Shown here in pieces: positions 23,702-30,821 of a DNA stretch of 37,247 bases (the first letter of the stretch is position 1; each line of letters starts with the position of its first letter). Below the pieces are notes generated by a model that was not told where the DNA came from, made no database searches, and saw nothing but the letters and a program-made list of their open reading frames with translations. The translations under genes were made by a program, and so were the position numbers. The DNA lies in the NCBI GenBank assembly GCA_964478335.1, contig CAYZIC010000017.1, positions 1 to 37,247 of the forward strand. Reading direction: 5' to 3'. The DNA is from CAYZIC01 sp964478335. GTDB taxonomy: Bacteria; Verrucomicrobiota; Kiritimatiellia; RFP12; DVOR01.

Positions 23702-25678
23702 TTAAATGGCGTGAATGGTGCGCTGGTTGAGAGAAATGGAGACCTTGCCAGCTTGTGGCACGACGGCATGAAGCTGGTAGGGGTGGTTGCCCTTTTCTAG
23801 CGGGAGGGTGATGGCGTAGGTGCCGGGCTTTTCATACTGCAAAATACGCGCCTCGTGCAGGACCAAATGGCACGACCCAGAGGTGGTAACTTGAATGGTC
23901 ACCGGCTGCGTGGAGTCAACATGGAGTGCTCCCTGCATCTTGAGCCCGACATAGGGCGTTTGAGGGCGGCTGGATTGGGGCTTAAAGGCACTTGTCTCTG
24001 CGATGAAGTTAAAGTTAGGTGTCCAGGGTGGTTGTTTGTCCGTAGCGAACCATGATACCGCTTGTGGAATGGGCTTTGTTGCGTAGTATGGAGCGTTGTC
24101 GTAGGGGCGCGGGCCATCGGTAAAGCCCTGAGTGCCACAGGCCGCCAAGGATGCGGCCACGGGAATACGGCAGTTGTGCATGGCGTGCTTGAGGCGCTTG
24201 CCTAAGGCGACCATCTCGGCAGATGGATTGCCTGAGAGTAGGTCGTGCTGCTGCTTGGGATCCTTGGCGATGTTGTAGAGCTTGACGGGGTCGGCTTCGG
24301 ACTTGATTTGCTGGCGGACGACAACGTAGTCTCCTTCTCGGAACATTTGCTGCTGTCCGAGCCCATAGGCAGAGTTGGTGTATTCGGAGTAGATAAGCTG
24401 TGGATTCGCTGACAGTTGTGGAGCAATGAGGGTTGGTAAGATCGATCGTCCATCTGAGTGCATGGGGATTTCTAATTGTAGTAGGTGGGCAAAGGTTGGC
24501 ATCCAGCATTGGGATTGCGAGGGGGACTTGGAGATCGTGCCTCCAGGCACGGTGCCTGGATAGTGGACGATGGTGGGCACGCGAACTCCCCCTTCGGTGA
24601 TCCAGCGTTTAAAGCCTCTAAAGGGGCCCCAAGAGTCAAAAAACTTAGGGTTAGCGGAGTTTTCAGCAGCAGGGCCATTGTCGCTGGTAAAGACGATCAT
24701 GGTTTTGTCGTTATCCAGATTGTGCTTCTTTAAGAATGCCATCAAGTCTCCGAGGCAGTCATCGAGACGTTTTAGGGTCGTGGCGTAGCGCTGCATCGGA
24801 ATGGTGGTAAAACCGTTTTGCTTGCTAAACTCTGGGTCGAGCCAAGTGTTGGCCTTTGTTTGCTCCTCCTCAGGTAGGGGCCATTGACCCTGTATGGGGG
24901 AGAATGGGCGCCCCGGCACATGAAAAGGCGTTCCATTAATCTGCGTATTAGCACGATTGTACGAGCCATGAATGGTGGTGTAGGCTAAAAAGATAAAGAA
25001 TGGTTTGTTAGGGTGAGATTTGCAGTGATCCTCAATGTATTTTTCAGCCCGAGCGGTGAGTAGATCGGTATCATAGCGGAAGCGCTGAATGCTGTTGGGG
25101 ACGACGATGTCATCTTCGAGAATCGGGCGGTCTTTTTCTGCATGGTAGTAAGTGTGACCATCGAGGTGATCCATGTAGACAAAAGAATGGTCAAATCCGA
25201 CTTGGCGAGGAGCTGCGATGATCGGTTGGTTAGACTCTCCTCCGCCCGCCATGCCCCATTTGCCAAGGGCGTAGGTCTTGTAATTGGCAGCCTTAAAGAT
25301 CATCGGTAGGGTGAGGGTGCGTTCGATCGGACGGTCAAATTGATTGTTGCGCAGGGTACAGATAGCTTGGCTTTTACCAGTGATCAGAGAGGCTCTACTT
25401 GGTGCGCAGACGGGTGCTGCGGCATAGTGGTCGGTGAGCAGCATCCCTTGGTCCGCAAGGCGATCGAGTGTTGGTGTCGCCAAACGCGCTGCTGCTTTAC
25501 GATTGTTTTGAAAGGTCACCCCGAGGTCGCCATACCCCAAATCGTCAGATAAAATGAAGATAACATTAGGGGGGTGAGGCTTGTTGATGGCTCTTTGCAT
25601 GGCAAAAAGATCGCTTTGATGAGCAACTACACACAGCCCTCCTAGGAGGTGCAAAAAAGAACGTCTCTTAATGTACAT
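23702..25678 (-). CDS. Type I sulfatase with Tat-like signal
   Basis: A 658-residue exported arylsulfatase-family enzyme that hydrolyses sulfate esters. The N-terminus IKRRSFLHLLGGL resembles a twin-arginine signal. The metal-binding DD is at residues 45-46 (LSDDLGYGD). The sulfatase signature APVCAPSRASLITGK has Cys91, which must be converted to formylglycine by a maturase not seen here. FTSDNGPAAEN supplies further active-site residues. The C-terminal about 130 residues form a beta-rich extension of unknown use. AAGGA precedes the ATG and a good promoter is upstream. Pairing with GH16 suggests a sulfated polysaccharide, but this is inference. Confidence 0.93.
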   Translation of the reverse strand: MYIKRRSFLHLLGGLCVVAHQSDLFAMQRAINKPHPPNVIFILSDDLGYGDLGVTFQNNRKAAARLATPTLDRLADQGMLLTDHYAAAPVCAPSRASLITGKSQAICTLRNNQFDRPIERTLTLPMIFKAANYKTYALGKWGMAGGGESNQPIIAAPRQVGFDHSFVYMDHLDGHTYYHAEKDRPILEDDIVVPNSIQRFRYDTDLLTARAEKYIEDHCKSHPNKPFFIFLAYTTIHGSYNRANTQINGTPFHVPGRPFSPIQGQWPLPEEEQTKANTWLDPEFSKQNGFTTIPMQRYATTLKRLDDCLGDLMAFLKKHNLDNDKTMIVFTSDNGPAAENSANPKFFDSWGPFRGFKRWITEGGVRVPTIVHYPGTVPGGTISKSPSQSQCWMPTFAHLLQLEIPMHSDGRSILPTLIAPQLSANPQLIYSEYTNSAYGLGQQQMFREGDYVVVRQQIKSEADPVKLYNIAKDPKQQHDLLSGNPSAEMVALGKRLKHAMHNCRIPVAASLAACGTQGFTDGPRPYDNAPYYATKPIPQAVSWFATDKQPPWTPNFNFIAETSAFKPQSSRPQTPYVGLKMQGALHVDSTQPVTIQVTTSGSCHLVLHEARILQYEKPGTYAITLPLEKGNHPYQLHAVVPQAGKVSISLNQRTIHAI

Positions 25679-25716
25679 TATATGATTCCTTAATTAACAC
25701 AACTATAATGTGCCCT

Positions 25717-25745
25717 ATGATACCCCAAGTGAGTCTAAAAGTCAA
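25717..25745 (-). promoter_or_regulatory. Sigma70-like promoter of sulfatase-GH16
   Basis: On the minus strand -35 TTGACT (25745-25740) and -10 TATCAT (25722-25717) are exactly 17 nt apart, giving a leader of about 32 nt. The -35 flank is identical over 15 nt to that of the tRNA-Leu promoter. Confidence 0.7.
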
Positions 25746-25785
25746 GCCCAATATAGGCGCTAGCTAGGAATGCGTGTGATTTGTG

Positions 25786-25807
25786 GCGCTTGTTTAATTT
25801 TAACGGC
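25786..25807 (+). repeat. Conserved intergenic block, partial copy
   Basis: GCGCTTGTTTAATTTTAACGG matches the first half of the blocks at 36607-36642 (plus strand) and 688-720 (minus strand). The GAAGTATAAAA half is missing here. Confidence 0.45.
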
Positions 25808-25825
25808 TAGAACGGCCTGCGGCGG

Positions 25826-25895
25826 AGCGGCTGCGCCGCTAGAATGCAGAATGTGGAATGTAGAATGTAGAATGTAGAGGAGCAGCTTGCGCCGC
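25826..25895. repeat. Hairpin, (TAGAATG)n heptamer array, hairpin
   Basis: A perfect hairpin AGCGGC-TGC-GCCGCT (25826-25840) is followed directly by five heptamers of the type TAGAATG (25840-25874; variants CAGAATG and TGGAATG). A second, near-perfect hairpin then begins GGAGCAGC and ends GCCGCTCC. The order hairpin, heptamers, hairpin is the same as at 1998-2069, with different heptamers. Confidence 0.8.
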
Positions 25896-25931
25896 TCCTG
25901 TGTCGATCGTCATCCTAAGGTGACATAAAAT

Positions 25932-26085
25932 GGGTTGCAATGCAATCGTGAAATGGGTTGCAATGCAATCGTGAAATGGGTTGCAATGCAATCGTGAAAT
26001 AGGTTGCAATGCAATCGTGAAATGGGTTGCAATGCAATCGTAAAATGGGTTGCAATGTAATCGTAAAATGGGTTGCAAGGCAATA
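25932..26085. repeat. 23-nt tandem array, six full copies plus one partial
   Basis: Head-to-tail copies start at 25932, 25955, 25978, 26001, 26024 and 26047, with a degenerate seventh at 26070. Each unit carries TTGCA-A-TGCAA, a palindrome with one central base, followed by TCGTRAAAT. Copies one to three are identical, and changes accumulate toward the SNF2 side. No spacers exist, so it is not a CRISPR array. It could be a multi-site protein-binding locus or simply a slippage-grown minisatellite. Confidence 0.9.
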
Positions 26086-26140
26086 GGTCGACCATTAGGT
26101 GTGTGGTAGGCGAAGATTGGTTAACGGGGTGCTTTGCTGA

Positions 26141-26189
26141 GCTAGCATGGCACGCTTACTCACTCATGCCCCATCTGCTAGCCTTTTTT
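26141..26189 (+). terminator. Plus-strand terminator-like hairpin without an upstream gene
   Basis: GCTAGCA (26141-26147) pairs with TGCTAGC (26176-26182), with further inner TGG/CCA pairing. CC and six T residues follow (26184-26189). On the plus strand this has the form of an intrinsic terminator, yet no plus-strand gene precedes it. SNF2 ends nearby on the other strand, where no T-run follows the hairpin. Confidence 0.4.
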
Positions 26190-26275
26190 GTCCCGCGGTG
26201 CGTGCTCGCCGTCGTAGAGATACGTAACAGGGCACGAGGCTAGGAGTCTTGCCAGTCGCCAATTGCGGGACTGCG

Positions 26276-29077
26276 TTAGTCTCGAGCGAGTAGCTCTGTC
26301 AATTGCTCATCGCTGAGGTTGAGCAATTTGGTCAAAATTGTCGGGGTGATGACGCTATTGGCTAGAGTCTGCTTGGCGGATAAGATTTGGGCGATGCGTT
26401 CTTCGAGGGTGCCTGGTGTGACGAGGTGGTGGACGACGACGCGTTTCTTTTGGCCGATACGGTGTGCACGGTCAGTGGCTTGATTTTCAACGGCCGGATT
26501 CCACCAGCGGTCGAAATGGATGACATGTGATGCTTGTGTGAGGTTGAGGCCGAGGCCACCAGCTTTGAGTGAGAGGATAAAGATACTGGCACCAGAGGCT
26601 GCTTTAAAGGCATCAATTTGCATTTGGCGCTGGCGAGTGGTTTGTGCGCCATGGAGGAATGGCACATCGATGAGGTATTTATTTTGCAAGTGTGCTTGCA
26701 AAATCCTGCCCATACGAGCATATTGTGTAAAGATGAGGACCGATTCACCCGTTGCCATAATGGTGTTTAGGAGCTCGTCAAGTCGATCAATTTTGCCAGA
26801 GTGCGCCGTTAGTAAAGCATCTGGGATGGTGCCATTGTGCGGGGCAGTTGACAAGAGCGGGTGGTCGCAGATTTGCTTGAGCTGGGTCAATATGGCCAAT
26901 ACACAGCCTCGGCGGTTTTCACGATCTTTGTTGGCGAGGTCGTGTTTAAATTGCGAGAGGGTCTGATCGTAGGCTTGGATTTGCTCAGCAGATAGAGGCG
27001 TAAAGTGGTCAGAGAAGATCTTGGGCGGGAGCTCGTTGATGATATTTTTGTCAGATTTAAGTCGCCGCAGGAGATAGGGGGCGACTTTACGTTTGAGTTG
27101 ATCAGGGGTGTAGTCCGCTTGGATAAAATCCCGTCGATCCCCGAGGAGACCAGGATTGAGGAAGTCCATGATCGACCACAGATCAAGGGGTGAATTCTCG
27201 ATTGGTGTACCAGTCAAAGCGATGCGATGATGTGCGCGGAGCGTGCGCGCAACTTGAGATTGGCGCGTGAGGGCATTTTTGATTTGTTGCGCTTCGTCGA
27301 GGACGATGGTTTGCCAGTGGACTTTGCGCAGTGAGAGATAATCGCGGTCGAGCTGCGCATAGCCCGTCAAGACGACATCGCAATTGTGGGTGGCATGCTC
27401 AGCGAAGCTTTGGTTGGACAATCGATGGGGACCGTGATGTAGATAGACGCGCAAAGATGGTGCGAAGCGTTGGAGCTCTTGTTGCCAATTGGGCAATACC
27501 GATAGAGGTGCCACGATTAAGGTCGGCGAGGGAGCCGTTAAGAGGTGGGCAATGGTCTGTATCGTCTTACCCAAGCCCATGTCGTCCGCTAAACAGACTC
27601 CCATGTCCCAGAGGCGGGCATAGGTCAGCCAATTGGCACCAATGCGTTGGTATGGGCGTAAATCTCCCTCGAGGCCTGGAGGCTGCCCCTCCTTCAACGT
27701 AAAGCTACCAGGGTTGAAAGAACGCAAAAACGCATTCATTTGCGGAGAGGTAATCCACGTGCGATCATCTGCGAGGTAGCGTTTGGCAAGCGTGCTTAGG
27801 GTGAGGATGGTTTCCGATTCTCGCATGAGCGCGGCGTAGGTCGCTCGTAATTGCTTGAGGTCGACCTCGATCCAGTGACCATTGATATAAACAAAGGGTT
27901 CGTCGGCCTCGATGATTGCTTTGACTTGCCAGATAGGAATAACCTGACCGCCGACTTGGAGCGTCCACTTAACTGAGACCGATGCACTCGGGGTGAGGCT
28001 CTTGGGGAGCTCTGGGATTTCAGGCACGACATCGATCTTGCCTAAAATGAGGTTGTCTGGCGGGATGACCTCAAATCCCGCAGCGACGAGGGTGGGGAGC
28101 TCATGGTGGACAAAGTGAAAAGCTTCATCCGCAGTTAACGATTGGTAGTGGTTGAGCGTGGGGGCGAGGAGTGCCGCCTGGCCGAGGAGCGTTAGGCCAG
28201 CGTGCGTGTGGATGGCCTTTTCGTCGGAGCCAATGGCTAGGGTCATGTGCCAGAGAGTATCTGTCGCAGTTGCTGGTGCAAAGAGACGGATGGTCAAAGG
28301 CTCACTAAAGGGGTTTTGCATGACAGGTGCCGCCCAGCGCTGAATGGTGTCACTTAATTCAGGCGAGGGTGTAAGGGGGGGCGTTTCCTCCGCTAAGAGG
28401 CTTGATGCCCAGTGGTCGTCTGGTGAGATGAAGCGGGCTTTTTTAGCATGGACGCGAGTCAATAGCGTGGACGATGCGCGCATCATGAGCGCATGCAAAA
28501 TGTGGGTAAAGATCGCCAGTCGATCTTGTACAGGGTGCGGGGTGACCGCCGGTGGAATAACGTAGCGCTCGAGCTGGCTGATCGAATGGTGTGAGAGTAG
28601 GGGTACCCAGCCCTTTCTCCCTGGAATGACGTGGCCTTGAGCAATCATGGTCGCAGCTAAGGGGAGTAGGCGCGCGATTAAGACCAGATCATTGGCTGCT
28701 TGGCGAAAGATTTTGAGATTGATAGCTTGAAAAAGCTGTAACAAAAAGATCCCCTCACAGCGAAGAGCTGGGACACTAAAGGGCACTAAGTGGCTAATCT
28801 GCGGCAAGCGATCAGGCGGCGTGGTGCAAAAGAATGCCCGAGAGGGTAAAGGAGCCTCTTGGTCATCAACGGGTAAAAGTAAGGTGGCGCGATGACCAGA
28901 TAGAGCCGGCGTAACGGCCCAGGTGACGAAGAGAGGTCCGCATGCCGTGCGCAGAGTCTGCTCATCGACAGCAAAGGGATAGTCGCCCTTTGCTGCGTGT
29001 TGATTTTGCTGAGACTCCCCCCAGAAGTAGAGTGTGTCACTCACATATTGGATGTGATAAAGGATGGGGGTGGGCAC
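26276..29077 (-). CDS. SNF2-family helicase/ATPase
   Basis: A 933-residue SWI2/SNF2 ATPase, a DNA translocase that remodels protein-DNA complexes. Motif I DDMGLGKTIQ is near residue 496, motif II DEAQ near 594, then LTGTPIEN, LSLKAGGLGLNLT and DRWWNPAVENQATDRAHRIGQ near 870. The N-terminal about 450 residues lack helicase motifs. Residues about 330-430 (FHFVHHELPTLVAAGFEVIPPDN, then VKWTLQVGGQVI) resemble the SNF2-associated PF12419/DUF3670 region. The start is GTG, with AAGGA 6 nt upstream. It is the last gene of the AsmA-to-SNF2 run. Its target is unknown; no methyltransferase or nuclease partner is adjacent. Confidence 0.9.
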   Translation of the reverse strand: MPTPILYHIQYVSDTLYFWGESQQNQHAAKGDYPFAVDEQTLRTACGPLFVTWAVTPALSGHRATLLLPVDDQEAPLPSRAFFCTTPPDRLPQISHLVPFSVPALRCEGIFLLQLFQAINLKIFRQAANDLVLIARLLPLAATMIAQGHVIPGRKGWVPLLSHHSISQLERYVIPPAVTPHPVQDRLAIFTHILHALMMRASSTLLTRVHAKKARFISPDDHWASSLLAEETPPLTPSPELSDTIQRWAAPVMQNPFSEPLTIRLFAPATATDTLWHMTLAIGSDEKAIHTHAGLTLLGQAALLAPTLNHYQSLTADEAFHFVHHELPTLVAAGFEVIPPDNLILGKIDVVPEIPELPKSLTPSASVSVKWTLQVGGQVIPIWQVKAIIEADEPFVYINGHWIEVDLKQLRATYAALMRESETILTLSTLAKRYLADDRTWITSPQMNAFLRSFNPGSFTLKEGQPPGLEGDLRPYQRIGANWLTYARLWDMGVCLADDMGLGKTIQTIAHLLTAPSPTLIVAPLSVLPNWQQELQRFAPSLRVYLHHGPHRLSNQSFAEHATHNCDVVLTGYAQLDRDYLSLRKVHWQTIVLDEAQQIKNALTRQSQVARTLRAHHRIALTGTPIENSPLDLWSIMDFLNPGLLGDRRDFIQADYTPDQLKRKVAPYLLRRLKSDKNIINELPPKIFSDHFTPLSAEQIQAYDQTLSQFKHDLANKDRENRRGCVLAILTQLKQICDHPLLSTAPHNGTIPDALLTAHSGKIDRLDELLNTIMATGESVLIFTQYARMGRILQAHLQNKYLIDVPFLHGAQTTRQRQMQIDAFKAASGASIFILSLKAGGLGLNLTQASHVIHFDRWWNPAVENQATDRAHRIGQKKRVVVHHLVTPGTLEERIAQILSAKQTLANSVITPTILTKLLNLSDEQLTELLARD

Positions 29078-29094
29078 GGGGCGTCCTTGTGTGG

Positions 29095-30165
29095 CTACAG
29101 CTGGTGAGCAGTGATCACTTTAAAGATCTCTGTTGACCAGTCGTTAAACTTGGCACGCGTACCGACCATACGGACCGCAAGTGGGCGATTGTGGTAGGAG
29201 AGGCAAGCTTGGTAGATGAGTGGATCTTGTCCGTCGTCTAAGCGCGTTTCAAGTAAGTCTGGATAACAGAACTTGCCGTAGAGGTGGAATTCAACCGTGT
29301 CAACCTTCATAAATAGCGGGAAGATCGGATTTGTCCATGATTCGAGAGGCTCGCCTTTGAGGTCTGCGAGGAGGTTGTCAGCTGCTAAGTGGGCTTGCTG
29401 GATCGCCTTGCGCACAGATGATGTCGGGCGCTCGCCCGTGGGGAGAGCCACATCGCCAGCAGCAAAGCATCCGGGTGCAATCTTGAGCGTGGGGTCGGTT
29501 TTGAAGGGGATCTTAGGTGCAGCCCCAATTGAGCACAAGATAAAGTCATCCTCTGCAAATTCAGGTAGTGCTTGTCCGAGGTGGAGGGAGATACCGCGGG
29601 CTTCAAGAGCGTAGATGAGTGCCGCTTCACCCGCATCGCCCAGTAGACCCGAGACCAAGTGCGGGCAGATCTCGTAGAGATGGACCGATAGCCCTGCGAG
29701 CTGTGCGCGAATAGCCGACTCTAGGCCAAGCACGCCACCGCCGATGATGTGAATCGTTTTACCCGGTTGGACTTGTGCGCGGATTGTGCGGGCATCATCG
29801 AGCGACCAGAGGGTTAAGGGCTTGGCAGTAGGGAGTGAGAGCTGGCGAGCAGAGGCACCCGTTGCCATGATGATCCCGTCAAAGGATTCTCCATTGACCG
29901 TCTTGGTATCAAAGTCAACCATTGCTGGCGTGTCCAATCGCAGATCGATACCGCGGGTTTCGTAAAAAATGGGCTTCTTGATCGAGATTGCGTCGGGCTC
30001 TTCTTGACCAAAGGCCACCCCGACAAGACGAGGTCTAAAGTAAGGCAGGTCTTTTTCATTAGAGAAAATGGAGACCTCGCATGTATCCGATGCGATCCAT
30101 GAGGCTGCTTCTACGCCTGCGTGGCCGCCACCAATGATGGCGATTTTTAGTGTTTCATTTGCCAT
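29095..30165 (-). CDS. FAD-dependent pyridine nucleotide oxidoreductase
   Basis: A 356-residue flavoprotein of the class with two Rossmann folds (NADH-rubredoxin/ferredoxin reductase or NirB-like). The FAD motif IAIIGGGHAGVEAA starts near residue 8, the NAD(P)H motif IHIIGGGVLGLESA near residue 138, and the second FAD motif CFAAGDVALP in the C-terminal third. No redox-active CxxC is seen, so it is not a thioredoxin-reductase-like or lipoamide-like member. Its start overlaps the end of the cyclo-ligase gene by 19 nt. The electron acceptor cannot be told from sequence. Confidence 0.85.
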   Translation of the reverse strand: MANETLKIAIIGGGHAGVEAASWIASDTCEVSIFSNEKDLPYFRPRLVGVAFGQEEPDAISIKKPIFYETRGIDLRLDTPAMVDFDTKTVNGESFDGIIMATGASARQLSLPTAKPLTLWSLDDARTIRAQVQPGKTIHIIGGGVLGLESAIRAQLAGLSVHLYEICPHLVSGLLGDAGEAALIYALEARGISLHLGQALPEFAEDDFILCSIGAAPKIPFKTDPTLKIAPGCFAAGDVALPTGERPTSSVRKAIQQAHLAADNLLADLKGEPLESWTNPIFPLFMKVDTVEFHLYGKFCYPDLLETRLDDGQDPLIYQACLSYHNRPLAVRMVGTRAKFNDWSTEIFKVITAHQL

Positions 30166-30791
30166 GATTTACCCATTCTCTCTTGGTTTAGATTCAGTCG
30201 GCAGTCAACCAAATGCCGCTCTGTGACGATGTAGTCCACGCGTAAATCGTGGGGCTCAGTGGGGAGTGTGGTGCTGGAGAGCTGACAATCAAAGCAGAGG
30301 GCAATTTTGAGAGTCGATGGTCTAAGACGAGCCATGAGCTGGTCAAAGTTGCCCCCGCCATATCCGAGACGATTACCGAGGTGGTCAAAGGCCAAGCCTG
30401 GCACAAAGACAGCCTCAATATCCGAGCTGGGGAAGTGGGTGCGATTGGTCGGCTCCCAGATGTTAAAGGGGCCCACCTCAAGAGGATTATCAGGTGTCAA
30501 CTGGCAAAAAATGTAGCGCTTTTGAAATTCATCCCACTTGGGCAAGCAGAGAACCTTGTTTTTTGCGGTCAAAGCTTGACCGACAAACTCGGTATTGATT
30601 TCCTTAGGCGTGCTGACAAATGATGCAAAGGTATTAAAGCGCTCCATTAGATTGAGCGTCTTCTCAAAGAACAGCGCCTCAATGATTCTCCTCCCCGCAT
30701 TGATGCGCGTTTCTTGGGTGACTTCATCTCTGCGCAGACGATAAATGTCGCGAAGTTGCTTTTTGGTAGTGACGATATCTAATGGGCACAT
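30147..30791 (-). CDS. 5-formyltetrahydrofolate cyclo-ligase
   Basis: A 214-residue enzyme that uses ATP to turn 5-formyltetrahydrofolate into 5,10-methenyltetrahydrofolate. The N-terminal basic segment KKQLRDIYRLRRDEV and the signature VPGLAFDHLGNRLGYGGGNFDQLM, which binds ATP and folate, are both clear. The RBS GGAGG precedes the ATG by 8 nt. It lies 30 nt after formate-tetrahydrofolate ligase, so the two form a one-carbon pair. Confidence 0.92.
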   Translation of the reverse strand: MCPLDIVTTKKQLRDIYRLRRDEVTQETRINAGRRIIEALFFEKTLNLMERFNTFASFVSTPKEINTEFVGQALTAKNKVLCLPKWDEFQKRYIFCQLTPDNPLEVGPFNIWEPTNRTHFPSSDIEAVFVPGLAFDHLGNRLGYGGGNFDQLMARLRPSTLKIALCFDCQLSSTTLPTEPHDLRVDYIVTERHLVDCRLNLNQERMGKSWQMKH

Positions 30792-30821
30792 AATAGAACC
30801 TCCGAGGTGGATGATTGTGAA

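Larger units (their letters stand above)
25746..26275. other. Gene-free gap between sulfatase and SNF2 genes
   Basis: About 530 nt without a gene. It contains, in order, a short copy of the conserved intergenic block (25786-25807), hairpins with a TAGAATG heptamer array (25826-25895), a 23-nt tandem array (25932-26085) and a plus-strand terminator-like hairpin (26141-26189). Reading frames through the 23-nt array only translate the repeat in rotating frames and are not genes. Confidence 0.7.

Noticed and set aside
25932..26085. CRISPR array
   Set aside because: Units abut each other with no spacers, and no cas genes are in the window.
25839..26095. Two minus-strand frames encoding repeated HCNPFYDCIATHFTIALQPIS
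   Set aside because: They are only translations of the 23-nt tandem array, whose length not divisible by 3 cycles the frame; no RBS or domain.
26190..26272. GTCCCGC/GCGGGAC inverted repeat after SNF2
   Set aside because: The arms are 7 bp with about 70 nt between them; too weak to call a terminator or an attachment site.
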